From positions 1,798,001 through 1,862,000 of the forward strand of contig NZ_CP082833.1 in the NCBI RefSeq assembly GCF_021278985.1: a stretch of 64,000 nucleotides of DNA, read 5' to 3'. A model generated the notes under the pieces. It was not told where the DNA came from and did not search any database. It worked only from the letters and a program-made list of their open reading frames with translations. This stretch comes from Citrobacter rodentium NBRC 105723 = DSM 16636 (GTDB lineage: Bacteria > Pseudomonadota > Gammaproteobacteria > Enterobacterales > Enterobacteriaceae). Both the position numbers and the translations under genes were made by a program. Below, one piece after another: positions 10,053 through 19,007 of the stretch (within the stretch, counting starts at the first letter, position 1; each line of letters opens with the position of its first letter).

Positions 10053-10116
10053 GACTGGTATGCCTGCAATCCGGTAAGGCGGAAAATAAAAAAGCTTGCA
10101 GGCGATAACAGTATCT

Positions 10117-10350
10117 ACGGACCGGAAGAATCTGTAGGCCGGATAAGGTGGAACACCGCCATCCGGAAATAAGGTGATGCCTGATGGCGCTACGCTTATC
10201 AGACCTACGGACCGGAAGAAACTGTAGGCCGGATAAGGTGGGACACCGCCATCCGGCAATAAGGTAATGGCTGATGGCGCAGCGCTTATCAGTCCTGCGG
10301 GCCGGAAGAAACTGTAGGCCGGATAAGGTGGAACACCGCCATCCGGCAAC
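10117..10350 (+). repeat. 90-bp tandem REP/BIME array interrupted by the IS
   Basis: CCGGAAGAA recurs at 10122, 10212 and 10302, exactly 90 bases apart. Each unit carries TGTAGGCCGGATAAGG and CCGCCATCCGG arms typical of REP palindromes. The array was originally continuous with 8801-8835. The internal sites equivalent to the IS target read ATCAGACCT (10198-10206) and ATCAGTCCT (10288-10296). The array ends 18 bases before glnE. Confidence 0.9.
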
Positions 10351-10368
10351 TGTACAAGGAACCCTTTA

Positions 10369-13200
10369 ATGAAGCCGCTTTCCCCACCGTTACAGCAGTA
10401 CTGGCAAACCATCGTTGAACGGCTGCCAGAGTGTATTACGCCTGGCGCAGAGGCGAAGTCAGTGCTCACATTCAGTGACTTTGTGCGGGACAGCGTTATC
10501 GCTCATCCGCACTGGCTGAGCGAGCTGGAAAACGCGCCGCCGCAGGCTGACGAATGGCAACGCTACGGCGAGTGGCTGGAGGCGGCGCTGGCTGAGGTAG
10601 GCGACGAAGCGTCGCTGATGCGTGAACTGCGCCTGTTTCGCCGTCGCATCATGGTGCGGATTGCCTGGGCGCAGGCGCTGTCGCTGGTGGATGATACCGC
10701 TATCCTTCAGCAGCTCAGCCAACTGGCGGAGACGCTGATCGTCGGCGCGCGCGACTGGCTGTATGACGCCTGCTGCCGGGAGTGGGGAACGCCGTGCAAT
10801 CAGGCGGGCGTTCCGCAGCCGCTGCTGATTTTAGGAATGGGCAAACTGGGCGGCGGCGAGCTCAATTTTTCCTCCGATATCGATCTCATCTTCGCCTGGC
10901 CGGAGCATGGCGCCACCCGGGGCGGTCGTCGCGAACTGGATAACGCGCAGTTCTTCACGCGCCTGGGACAGCGGCTGATTAAAGTGCTGGACCAGCCAAC
11001 GCAGGACGGCTTTGTTTATCGGGTCGATATGCGCCTGCGTCCGTTTGGCGACAGCGGCCCGCTGGTGCTGAGCTTCGCCGCGCTGGAAGATTATTATCAG
11101 GAGCAGGGGCGCGACTGGGAACGCTACGCGATGGTGAAGGCGCGGATCATGGGTGATACCGATGGTCGTTATGTCGATGAGCTACGCGCCATGCTGCGTC
11201 CGTTTGTTTTCCGCCGCTATATCGATTTCAGCGTCATCCAGTCCCTGCGCAATATGAAGGGCATGATTGCCCGGGAGGTGCGGCGTCGTGGTCTGAAAGA
11301 CAATATTAAGCTTGGCGCGGGCGGCATTCGCGAAATCGAATTTATCGTTCAGGTGTTTCAGTTGATTCGCGGCGGACGCGAGCCGTCGCTGCAATCGCGT
11401 TCTCTGCTTCCCACCTTAAGCGCTATCGCCGCGCTGCATTTGCTGGCGGACAGCGACGCTGACCAGCTGCGCTCGGCCTATCTTTTCCTGCGCCGCTTGG
11501 AAAACCTGTTGCAAAGCATCAACGACGAACAGACCCAGACGCTGCCGGGCGATGAACTTAACCGGGCGCGTCTGGCGTGGGGAATGAACGTTGATGACTG
11601 GCAGCAACTGACCGGGGCGTTGGATGACCATATGGCGAACGTGCGCCGCGTGTTTAATGAGCTGATTGGCGACGACGAGAGCGAAACGCAGGAAGAGGCG
11701 CTTTCGGAGCAGTGGCGCGAACTGTGGCAGGATGCGCTCCAGGAAGATGATGTGCCGCCGGTGCTCTCTCATCTGACCGACGAGGACCGGACGCAGGTGC
11801 TGGCGCTGATTGCCGATTTCCGTAAAGAGCTGGATAAACGCACGATTGGCCCGCGCGGGCGCCAGGTGCTAGATCATCTGATGCCGCATCTGCTCAGTGA
11901 CGTCTGCTCCCGCCAGGATGCTTCCCTCCCGCTGTCGCGCATTACGCCGCTGCTGGCAGGCATCGTCACGCGTACCACCTATCTTGAACTGCTGAGCGAG
12001 TTCCCCGGCGCGCTGAAGCACCTGATATCGCTATGCGCCGCTTCGCCGATGGTCGCCAGCCAGCTTGCCCGCTATCCGCTGTTGCTCGATGAACTGCTTG
12101 ACCCCAACACCCTCTATCAGCCTACCGCCACTGACGCATACCGCGATGAGCTGCGTCAGTATCTGCTGCGCGTTCCGGAAGATGATGAAGAGCAACAGCT
12201 GGAAGCGCTGCGTCAGTTCAAGCAGACTCAGCTGTTGCGCATTGCCGCCGCGGATATCGCCGGCACCCTGCCGGTAATGAAGGTTAGCGACCATTTAACC
12301 TGGCTGGCGGAGGCGATGATTGACGCGGTGGTGCAGCAGGCGTGGCTGCAAATGGTGGCGCGCTACGGGCAGCCGACGCATCTGGCCGATCGTGAAGGGC
12401 GCGGCTTTGCGGTGGTCGGCTACGGTAAACTGGGCGGCTGGGAGCTGGGCTACAGCTCCGATCTGGATTTGATCTTCCTGCATGACTGCCCTGTCGACGT
12501 GATGACCGATGGCGATCGTGAAATCGACGGACGGCAGTTCTATCTGCGGCTGGCGCAACGCATTATGCATCTGTTCAGCACCCGCACCTCCTCCGGCATC
12601 CTGTATGAAGTGGACGCCCGTTTGCGGCCGTCCGGCGCGGCGGGGATGCTGGTCACCTCCGCTGAGGCCTTTGCCGACTACCAGAAAAACGAAGCCTGGA
12701 CGTGGGAGCATCAGGCGCTGGTGCGCGCGCGGGTGGTTTATGGCGATCCGCAGTTAACCGCGCAGTTCGACGCGGTGCGCCGCGATATTATGACGCAGCC
12801 CCGCGACGGCGCCGCCTTACAAACCGAAGTGCGTGAAATGCGGGAAAAAATGCGCGCTCACCTCGCTAACAAGCATCGCGATCGTTTTGATATTAAAGCG
12901 GATGAGGGCGGAATTACCGACATTGAATTTATTACGCAGTATCTGGTGCTGCGCTATGCCCATGAAAAACCGAAGCTGACGCGCTGGTCGGATAATGTGC
13001 GCATACTGGAGCTGCTGGCGCAAAACGATATTATGGATGAGCAGGAGGCGATGGCGTTGACCCGCGCCTATACCACGCTGCGCGATGAGCTACACCATCT
13101 GGCTTTGCAGGAGTTGCCGGGGCATGTGGCGCAAACCTGTTTTGCGGCGGAACGCACCCTGGTGCGGGCAAGCTGGCAGAAGTGGCTGGTCGCCGTTTGA
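10369..13200 (+). CDS. glnE: bifunctional glutamine synthetase adenylyltransferase / adenylyl-removing enzyme
   Basis: A 943-residue protein (E. coli GlnE is 946). It attaches AMP to, or removes AMP from, glutamine synthetase (GlnA) in response to PII protein and glutamine. Two nucleotidyltransferase-fold halves are visible: the N-terminal adenylyl-removing domain with GMGKLGGGELNFSSDIDLIF (about residues 163-182) and the C-terminal adenylyltransferase domain with GYGKLGGWELGYSSDLDLIF (about 685-704), each with the paired aspartates. It is followed by hldE after 47 bases. The start has only a weak AAGGAA upstream. The IS plus REP array now lies directly upstream, so it probably needs its own promoter or readthrough. 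Confidence 0.96.
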   Translation: MKPLSPPLQQYWQTIVERLPECITPGAEAKSVLTFSDFVRDSVIAHPHWLSELENAPPQADEWQRYGEWLEAALAEVGDEASLMRELRLFRRRIMVRIAWAQALSLVDDTAILQQLSQLAETLIVGARDWLYDACCREWGTPCNQAGVPQPLLILGMGKLGGGELNFSSDIDLIFAWPEHGATRGGRRELDNAQFFTRLGQRLIKVLDQPTQDGFVYRVDMRLRPFGDSGPLVLSFAALEDYYQEQGRDWERYAMVKARIMGDTDGRYVDELRAMLRPFVFRRYIDFSVIQSLRNMKGMIAREVRRRGLKDNIKLGAGGIREIEFIVQVFQLIRGGREPSLQSRSLLPTLSAIAALHLLADSDADQLRSAYLFLRRLENLLQSINDEQTQTLPGDELNRARLAWGMNVDDWQQLTGALDDHMANVRRVFNELIGDDESETQEEALSEQWRELWQDALQEDDVPPVLSHLTDEDRTQVLALIADFRKELDKRTIGPRGRQVLDHLMPHLLSDVCSRQDASLPLSRITPLLAGIVTRTTYLELLSEFPGALKHLISLCAASPMVASQLARYPLLLDELLDPNTLYQPTATDAYRDELRQYLLRVPEDDEEQQLEALRQFKQTQLLRIAAADIAGTLPVMKVSDHLTWLAEAMIDAVVQQAWLQMVARYGQPTHLADREGRGFAVVGYGKLGGWELGYSSDLDLIFLHDCPVDVMTDGDREIDGRQFYLRLAQRIMHLFSTRTSSGILYEVDARLRPSGAAGMLVTSAEAFADYQKNEAWTWEHQALVRARVVYGDPQLTAQFDAVRRDIMTQPRDGAALQTEVREMREKMRAHLANKHRDRFDIKADEGGITDIEFITQYLVLRYAHEKPKLTRWSDNVRILELLAQNDIMDEQEAMALTRAYTTLRDELHHLALQELPGHVAQTCFAAERTLVRASWQKWLVAV

Positions 13201-13247
13201 AGTGTGCTATTATCGCGCGCAAATTTTGAATCTCTCAGGAGACAGGA

Positions 13248-14681
13248 ATGAAAGTTACGCTGCCAGAGTTTGAACGTGCAGGAGTCTTGGTTGTTGGTGA
13301 TGTGATGCTGGATCGCTACTGGTACGGGCCAACCAGCCGTATTTCACCGGAAGCGCCGGTCCCTGTGGTCAAAGTGGATACCATCGAAGAACGTCCGGGC
13401 GGTGCGGCAAACGTGGCGATGAACATCGCCTCTCTGGGCGCCAGTTCGCGTCTGGTCGGGCTGACCGGTATTGACGACGCGGCGCGCGCGCTGAGCAAAA
13501 CCCTGGCCGATGTGAACGTTAAATGCGACTTCGTTTCTGTGCCCACCCATCCGACCATCACCAAGCTGCGCGTGCTTTCGCGTAACCAGCAGTTGATTCG
13601 CCTGGATTTTGAAGAAGGATTTGAGGGCGTCGATCCGCAGCCGATTCATGAGCGCATCAACCAGGCGCTGAGTTCCATTGGCGCGCTGGTGCTCTCCGAC
13701 TATGCCAAAGGGGCGCTGGCCAGCGTTCAGCAGATGATTGCCCTTGCGCGTAAGGCGGGCGTTCCGGTGCTGATCGACCCGAAAGGCACCGATTTTGAAC
13801 GCTATCGCGGCGCGACGCTGTTAACGCCGAACCTGTCTGAGTTTGAAGCGGTGGCCGGTAAATGCAAAAGCGAAGAAGAGATTGTGGCGCGCGGGATGAA
13901 ACTGATCGCCGACTTCGATCTCTCCGCGCTGCTGGTGACCCGTTCCGAGCAGGGAATGACGCTGTTGCAGCCGGGCAAAGCGCCTCTGCATATGCCGACT
14001 CAGGCGCAGGAAGTGTATGACGTCACCGGCGCGGGCGATACGGTGATTGGCGTGCTGGCGGCGACGCTTGCCGCGGGAAATTCGCTGGAAGAGGCCTGTT
14101 TCTTCGCTAACGCGGCGGCAGGCGTGGTGGTCGGCAAGCTGGGAACCTCCACCGTTGCTCCGATCGAACTGGAAAACGCGGTGCGTGGGCGTGCGGAAAC
14201 CGGTTTTGGCGTAATGACCGAGAACGAGCTTAAACAGGCGGTCGCCAGCGCCCGTAAGCGCGGCGAGAAAGTGGTGATGACCAACGGCGTGTTCGACATT
14301 CTGCACGCGGGCCATGTTTCCTATCTCGCTAACGCCCGCAAGCTGGGCGACCGTTTAATCGTGGCGGTAAACAGCGATGCCTCGACCCGGCGTCTGAAAG
14401 GCGACACGCGCCCGGTGAATCCGCTTGAGCAGCGGATGATCGTCCTCGGCGCGCTGGAAGCCGTGGACTGGGTTGTCTCGTTTGAAGAAGATACGCCGCA
14501 GCGTCTGATTGCCGGTATTCTGCCCGATCTGCTGGTTAAAGGCGGCGATTACAAGCCGGAGGAGATCGCCGGCAGCCAGGAAGTGTGGGCCAACGGCGGC
14601 GAAGTGCTGGTGCTGAACTTTGAAGACGGTTGCTCAACCACCAATATCATCAAGAAAATTCAGAAAGACAGCGAGAAATAA
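13248..14681 (+). CDS. hldE: bifunctional heptose 7-phosphate kinase / heptose 1-phosphate adenylyltransferase HldE
   Basis: A 477-residue protein, the E. coli length. It makes ADP-D-glycero-D-manno-heptose for LPS inner core: the N-terminal ribokinase-like domain phosphorylates heptose 7-phosphate at C1, and the C-terminal domain adenylylates it. The kinase half shows PGGAANVAMNIASLGA near residue 45 and the anion-hole motif VTGAGDTVIG near residue 260. The adenylyltransferase half starts near 344 with TNGVFDILHAGHVSYL, carrying the HxGH motif. AGGAGA lies 8 bases upstream of the ATG. It is probably co-transcribed with glnE. Confidence 0.97.
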   Translation: MKVTLPEFERAGVLVVGDVMLDRYWYGPTSRISPEAPVPVVKVDTIEERPGGAANVAMNIASLGASSRLVGLTGIDDAARALSKTLADVNVKCDFVSVPTHPTITKLRVLSRNQQLIRLDFEEGFEGVDPQPIHERINQALSSIGALVLSDYAKGALASVQQMIALARKAGVPVLIDPKGTDFERYRGATLLTPNLSEFEAVAGKCKSEEEIVARGMKLIADFDLSALLVTRSEQGMTLLQPGKAPLHMPTQAQEVYDVTGAGDTVIGVLAATLAAGNSLEEACFFANAAAGVVVGKLGTSTVAPIELENAVRGRAETGFGVMTENELKQAVASARKRGEKVVMTNGVFDILHAGHVSYLANARKLGDRLIVAVNSDASTRRLKGDTRPVNPLEQRMIVLGALEAVDWVVSFEEDTPQRLIAGILPDLLVKGGDYKPEEIAGSQEVWANGGEVLVLNFEDGCSTTNIIKKIQKDSEK

Positions 14682-14696
14682 ACGTCCTGTAAAGTG

Positions 14697-14721
14697 CCGG
14701 ATGGCGCTGCGCCATCCGGCG
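14697..14721. repeat. REP palindrome between hldE and yqiK
   Basis: GCCGGATGGCG and CGCCATCCGGC form an 11-bp stem with a 3-base loop in the gap between two convergent genes. It probably acts as a transcript 3' end structure. Confidence 0.8.
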
Positions 14722-14730
14722 GTCATGGGA

Positions 14731-16410
14731 TCAGGCTTCCGCAGATTTCTGTTCCGCTTCCAGCTCGCCTGGGGAGATGGATTTCAGCGGTTCAGCCATC
14801 GCTGACAGCGAGCCGCCGGAAATTCCAATCTCGTTTAGCAGCGAGTCGATTAACGGCGCCTGAGTACGATAGGAGAGGGCGGCCGATAGCGCCTGTTCTG
14901 CCAGATTGTTGCCGTTTACGCTGCCTGTGGTCACTTCCCCGGCTGCGCCTGCGCGATTCAGGCCATCAACCTGAATGATCTTAATGCCGTCGATAGACTT
15001 CATCGGCTCAACGGATTTCTCAATCACCGCCGGCAGTGACTGCAACAGCGCCAGTTTGAACTTGAGGCTGGTCTGCTCGTTCGAAAGCACGTTGATGGCA
15101 TCGTTCAGCGCGCGTTGCGCTTCTGCTTCCGCAAGACCTTTTTTCCGCGTTGCTTCCGCCAGTTCCACAATGGCAGCCGCCTGCAGCTCCGCCGCCTCTT
15201 TCTCCGCCTTCGCCCGCACGGTCAGTTCTACCGCTTTGGTTTCCGCATCCTGGGCGGCTGCGATAAGCGCCACCTGCTTGGCGCGATCGGCTTCTGCGGT
15301 CTGGCGAGTGGTTTCAACGTTCTGCTGCGCGCGAACCGCTTCGGCCAGCGCGTCGTTGGCGCGCGCTTCCGCCTGTGACTGCTGTTCAGATTTGGCGGCA
15401 ATGGCGATGGATTTCGTCTGGTTGGCGATTTCCGTCACCTGCTGTTGTTCGATCTCTTTAATACGCACTTCCCGCTCAGCCTCGACCTTTCTGGTACGAA
15501 CGGCCTGTTCGCGTTCGATTTCTGTTTCCTGAATCTGGCGTTCGGCGAGGATACGCGTCTGCTCCGCTTCGCGATGACGTTCTGCCTCAAAGGCGGCGAT
15601 GCGGGCATTCTGCTCGGCAGTGCGGGTTTTCACCTGCTGCTCCTGCTCAAGCGTCATAAAGGCTTCCTGCTGTTCAATTTCCAGCTTACGCGACAGCGCA
15701 TCGCGGTTTTTCTCACGCACCGCCACTTCAACGTCCTGTTCGACTTCGTTACGTTCCCGGCGACGACGCTCCGTTTCCTGGGTCAGTTTGGTCAGGCCTT
15801 CGGCATCAAAGGCGTTATTAGGGTTAAAGTGTTCCTTCTCGGTCTGGTTAAAGTTGGTTAACGAGACGCTCTCCAGCTCCAGACCGTTCTTCGACAGATC
15901 TTCCGCGACGGTGTTCTGTACGCCCTGAACGAAGTTTTCGCGGGTATCCTGCAATTCATGCATTGTCATCTGCGACGCGGTGGCGCGCAGGGCGTCGACA
16001 AACTTATCTTCAACCAGCATACGCAGATCTTCCGGCGACAGCGTCCGCTGCCCCAGCGTTTGCGCGGCGGTGGCAATGCCTTCCTCCGACGGTTTAACGC
16101 GCACAAAGAACGCGACCACCACATCCACGCGCATACGGTCTTTGGTGATCAGGCTGTCTGCCGTCGAGCGGCTGACTTCCAGTTTGAGCGTGTTCATATT
16201 GATTGGAATAATTTCATGAAAGATAGGCATCACTATCGCGCCACCGCTCATGACCACTTTTTGTCCGCCCAGCCCGGTTCGGACAAATGCCTGTTCCGCC
16301 GAGGCGCGGCGATAGAGGCGGGCAAAAATAATGCCGATAATGACTAAAACGAAGACCGCGATAGCCGCGCTAAACATCCATGATGGCAATATGCCAAAAA
16401 TCTCATCCAT
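14731..16410 (-). CDS. yqiK: flotillin-family inner-membrane protein YqiK
   Basis: A 559-residue protein (E. coli YqiK is about 553). It has one N-terminal transmembrane helix (about residues 8-30), a prohibitin/SPFH domain (about 45-230), a long Glu/Ala-rich coiled coil (about 230-450, repeating EAER/EIEQQQ patterns) and a flotillin-like C-terminus. Such proteins form membrane microdomain scaffolds. YqiK has been linked to motility and membrane integrity, but its role is not settled. It follows yqiJ on the same strand with 23 bases between them, an NfeD/flotillin pairing that is widespread in bacteria. Confidence 0.92.
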   Translation of the reverse strand: MDEIFGILPSWMFSAAIAVFVLVIIGIIFARLYRRASAEQAFVRTGLGGQKVVMSGGAIVMPIFHEIIPINMNTLKLEVSRSTADSLITKDRMRVDVVVAFFVRVKPSEEGIATAAQTLGQRTLSPEDLRMLVEDKFVDALRATASQMTMHELQDTRENFVQGVQNTVAEDLSKNGLELESVSLTNFNQTEKEHFNPNNAFDAEGLTKLTQETERRRRERNEVEQDVEVAVREKNRDALSRKLEIEQQEAFMTLEQEQQVKTRTAEQNARIAAFEAERHREAEQTRILAERQIQETEIEREQAVRTRKVEAEREVRIKEIEQQQVTEIANQTKSIAIAAKSEQQSQAEARANDALAEAVRAQQNVETTRQTAEADRAKQVALIAAAQDAETKAVELTVRAKAEKEAAELQAAAIVELAEATRKKGLAEAEAQRALNDAINVLSNEQTSLKFKLALLQSLPAVIEKSVEPMKSIDGIKIIQVDGLNRAGAAGEVTTGSVNGNNLAEQALSAALSYRTQAPLIDSLLNEIGISGGSLSAMAEPLKSISPGELEAEQKSAEA

Positions 16411-16433
16411 TGTTAGATCCCTCTCAGTTAAAA

Positions 16434-17063
16434 TTATAAAACATCCGGCCAGGGGTTAAGTTCGGCTAAATAACGCGTCGCGGAGAGTCGACAGATAATC
16501 AGCACCCTGTCCCCTTTTTTAAATTCCTTTCCCTCTTCCGGTTCCAGCAGCAAATAATGCGTCTGGCCAAATTTATCGGTAAATTTTCCTTCACAGGGCG
16601 TCCCGGCAGTGGCTGAGTGTCCTGTGATAATCGCCATGCTGCCGATAAAGTCATTCTCGGCAATGGCGCTGCTTTCATCCCGGGGCAGCCAGGGCGCGAT
16701 GATTTTTCCGCAATAATGGACGGCGAGGACCGCGAGGATAAAGCAGATCGGGGCCAGCGCCAGGTTGCTGAGCGGGGCTTGCCAGACCGTGATGCAGCCA
16801 TGCTGGAAAAGTATGCCGAAAAGACCAAAAAATCCCGCCAGCAAACAGAGTATGACCAGCGCAGGAATGCGTCCGATATTCAGGTAGTGCAGCGCTTGTC
16901 CGATATTGCCGGAGGTGAGTGAGTCATACTGACTGAGATGAGCATCAAGCGCGCCGGAGAGATAATGGCCAAAGACCAGAGAGAGTATTTCCAGCAGGCC
17001 GATAAGCAGGACAAAACAAAGAGCAAACAAATAGGGGTTATTATATGCCGCAAATAAAACCAT
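16434..17063 (-). CDS. yqiJ: NfeD-like/OB-fold membrane protein YqiJ
   Basis: A 209-residue protein, the same length as E. coli YqiJ. Three or four hydrophobic segments (about residues 10-35, 65-90, 98-118) precede a C-terminal OB-fold-like domain (about 140-205) with GHSATAGTPCEGKFTDKFG and KKGDRVLIICR. It is the first gene of the yqiJ-yqiK pair. NfeD-type proteins anchor or assist flotillins. A GGAGAAGGG ribosome site lies immediately before the ATG. It is divergent from glgS. Confidence 0.9.
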   Translation of the reverse strand: MVLFAAYNNPYLFALCFVLLIGLLEILSLVFGHYLSGALDAHLSQYDSLTSGNIGQALHYLNIGRIPALVILCLLAGFFGLFGILFQHGCITVWQAPLSNLALAPICFILAVLAVHYCGKIIAPWLPRDESSAIAENDFIGSMAIITGHSATAGTPCEGKFTDKFGQTHYLLLEPEEGKEFKKGDRVLIICRLSATRYLAELNPWPDVL

Positions 17064-17180
17064 CCCTTCTCCTTCTGAAACCGTGTTCCCTGGTGGTGAC
17101 GTTAGTAACAGTTGTCCAGGTTACTTTTACGTCTTGTTACAATAACATGTCTGGCGATAATTTCTAATTCTGAATACGGA

Positions 17181-17209
17181 TTTTCGCCTTCCTCATTTTT
17201 TGGCGAAAA
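17181..17209. repeat. inverted repeat in the yqiJ/glgS intergenic region
   Basis: TTTTCGCC (17181-17188) and GGCGAAAA (17202-17209) form an 8-bp stem with a 13-base spacer, between the divergent yqiJ and glgS genes. It could be a regulator site or an upstream RNA hairpin. No family was identified. Confidence 0.45.
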
Positions 17210-17331
17210 ATGTGAGGTGACGCGGCGCTTTTGCGCACGTTATGTACAACCCTGCGGCGTGGCCGGGTAAATACTGAAACCAGAAAAAGCATATGGCCTT
17301 AGCAGAGTTTTACTAACTGGAGGGTATGCTG

Positions 17332-17532
17332 ATGAACAACACGGTTTATTCGTTGAACAATTTTGATTTCCTGGCGCGCAGTTTCGCCAGAATGCAGGCA
17401 GAAGGCCGTCCGGTGGATATCCAGGCCGTCACCGGCAATATGGATGAAGAGCACCGCAGTTGGTTCTGCAAACGTTACGCCCACTACTGCCAGCAGGCGC
17501 TACGGGCGAGAAAATTAGAAGTGGAACACTGA
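17332..17532 (+). CDS. glgS: surface composition regulator GlgS (ScoR)
   Basis: A 66-residue protein matching E. coli GlgS, with SLNNFDFLARSFARMQAEGR and VTGNMDEEHRSWFC. GlgS is a small helical RpoS- and cAMP-CRP-linked protein that lowers motility and fimbriation and indirectly affects glycogen. The ATG at 17332 is preferred to the ATG at 17326 because GGAGGG (17319-17324) is 7 bases before 17332 but only one base before 17326, and because 66 residues is the E. coli length. A terminator follows at once. Confidence 0.92.
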   Translation: MNNTVYSLNNFDFLARSFARMQAEGRPVDIQAVTGNMDEEHRSWFCKRYAHYCQQALRARKLEVEH

Positions 17533-17538
17533 TACGAC

Positions 17539-17567
17539 AACGGGCCCTGCGGCCCGTTGCGGTTTTT
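17539..17567 (+). terminator. terminator after glgS
   Basis: AACGGGCC (17539-17546) and GGCCCGTT (17551-17558) form an 8-bp GC-rich stem with a 4-base loop, followed by GCGGTTTTT. It overlaps the end of the convergent ubiK gene. Confidence 0.88.
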
Positions 17568-17868
17568 ACTCTTGCGGTTCCACCGGCGGAATGGCGGGCG
17601 CGGGTTTGACCTCGTCGCTCATACCGCTCTGGCGCGCTTCCAGTTCGCTGAGTCGCTGTTCCAGCAGCGCCAGCTTTTCACGGGTACGCAACAGAACCTG
17701 CGTCTGCACGTCAAACTCCTCGCGGCTCACCAGATCGAGACGCGTCAGCTGAGATTGCAGCGTCTGGCGAATCTTCTTCTCGACATCTTCCCCGAACTCC
17801 CGGATCCCTTTCGGCATCGACTCGTGAACCTGGCGAGCGATCTGCTCAATTTTTTTCGGGTCAATCAT
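17566..17868 (-). CDS. ubiK: ubiquinone biosynthesis accessory factor UbiK (YqiC)
   Basis: A 100-residue BMFP-family protein (E. coli UbiK is 96). The N-terminus MIDPKKIEQIARQVHESMP and a long coiled coil (about residues 35-80) are nearly identical to E. coli. The Pro-rich tail (PAPAIPPVEPQE) differs. UbiK forms a membrane-binding trimer and helps UbiJ and the ubiquinone enzymes under aerobic conditions. The start at 17868 is chosen because upstream in-frame starts add residues foreign to the family. Confidence 0.93.
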   Translation of the reverse strand: MIDPKKIEQIARQVHESMPKGIREFGEDVEKKIRQTLQSQLTRLDLVSREEFDVQTQVLLRTREKLALLEQRLSELEARQSGMSDEVKPAPAIPPVEPQE

Positions 17869-18002
17869 AATGGTTTCCCTGAACTGGTAAGTGTTAAGTG
17901 ACATTGTAGTGCGATATGCGCGAGGCATAAACCAGAATTGTGTGAAGCTTATACGGGTAAAGACGTTGAAGGCGGTAATCAATAGCGTTATAGTTAACCC
18001 GC

Positions 18003-18150
18003 TTATTCTCAGGGCGGGGCGAAATTCCCCACCGGCGGTAAATCAGCCTCAGGCTGAAAGCCCGCGAGCGCTTTGGGTCAAACTCAAAGGTCAGCAGATC
18101 CGGTGTAATTCCGGGGCCGACGGTTAAAGTCCGGATGGGAGAGAGTAACG
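18003..18150 (+). promoter_or_regulatory. FMN riboswitch (RFN element) upstream of ribB
   Basis: The hallmark RFN blocks are present in order: AGGGCGGGGCGAAATTCCCC, CCGGCGGTAAATC, AGCCCGCGAGCG, GATCCGGTGTAATTCCGG and the closing CGGATGGGAGAGAG. FMN binding should reduce ribB expression. A downstream GGGCATGGACCCG segment and a run of seven Ts at 18179-18187 form part of the likely expression platform before the ATG at 18256. Confidence 0.96.
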
Positions 18151-18255
18151 ATCCAGTCGGGCATGGACCCGCTCACGTTATTTTTTTGCCGCTTGTCGGC
18201 ACTCCTAAGACTGCCCTGATTCTGGTAACCATAATTTTAGTGAGGTTTTTTTACC

Positions 18256-18909
18256 ATGAATCAGACGCTACTTTCCTCTTTTGGTACGCCTTTTGAACGT
18301 GTCGAAAACGCACTGACCGCGCTGCGCGAAGGCCGCGGCGTGATGGTGCTTGACGACGAAGATCGTGAAAACGAAGGCGATATGATCTTTGCGGCAGAAA
18401 CCATGACCGTTGAACAAATGGCGCTGACCATTCGTCACGGCAGCGGTATTGTATGCCTGTGCATCACCGAAGATCGCCGCAAACAGCTTGACCTGCCGAT
18501 GATGGTGGAAAATAACACCAGTGCATACGGCACCGGCTTTACCGTGACCATCGAGGCCGCCGAAGGCGTGACCACAGGCGTCTCCGCCGCTGACCGCGTT
18601 ACTACCGTGCGTGCGGCGATTGCCGACGGCGCGAAGCCTTCCGATCTGAACCGTCCGGGACACGTTTTCCCGCTGCGCGCTCAGGCGGGCGGCGTATTGA
18701 CCCGCGGCGGTCATACCGAAGCGACCATCGATCTGGTGACCCTGGCCGGCTTTAAACCCGCAGGCGTGCTGTGTGAACTGACCAATGATGACGGCAGCAT
18801 GGCGCGCGCGCCGGAGTGCATTGAATTTGCCGGTAAGCACAATATGGCCGTGGTGACGATTGAAGACCTGGTGGCGTACCGTCAGGCGCATGAGCGTAAA
18901 GCCAGCTAA
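18256..18909 (+). CDS. ribB: 3,4-dihydroxy-2-butanone-4-phosphate synthase RibB
   Basis: A 217-residue protein, the E. coli length. It converts ribulose 5-phosphate to 3,4-dihydroxy-2-butanone 4-phosphate plus formate, the carbon donor for the riboflavin xylene ring. The acidic active-site loop VLDDEDRENEGDM is at about residues 32-44, and the RPGHVFPLRAQAGGVLTRGGHTEA segment is at about 134-157. A TGAGG ribosome site precedes the ATG. Control by the FMN riboswitch is shown by the leader. A bidirectional terminator follows. Confidence 0.97.
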   Translation: MNQTLLSSFGTPFERVENALTALREGRGVMVLDDEDRENEGDMIFAAETMTVEQMALTIRHGSGIVCLCITEDRRKQLDLPMMVENNTSAYGTGFTVTIEAAEGVTTGVSAADRVTTVRAAIADGAKPSDLNRPGHVFPLRAQAGGVLTRGGHTEATIDLVTLAGFKPAGVLCELTNDDGSMARAPECIEFAGKHNMAVVTIEDLVAYRQAHERKAS

Positions 18910-18956
18910 GCGCGACTGAAACGTCGCAGGACGACGGGCCCGTAGCGGCTCACCAT

Positions 18957-18993
18957 AAAAAAACCGAAGCCAGCCTGCTGACTTCGGTTTTTT
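18957..18993. terminator. bidirectional terminator between ribB and dsbI
   Basis: AAAAAACCGAAG pairs with CTTCGGTTTTTT across a 12-base loop. The A and T runs serve both convergent genes. Confidence 0.92.
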
Positions 18994-19007
18994 GTTAGCG
19001 CGGCAGA

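Noticed and set aside
10117..10350. CRISPR array
   Set aside because: Although the 90-bp spacing is regular, repeats are REP palindromes with conserved rather than unique spacers, and no cas genes are nearby.
14682..14730. sib/ibs toxin-antitoxin RNA locus beside hldE
   Set aside because: E. coli has such small RNAs nearby, but only a 49-base gap with one REP palindrome is present here.
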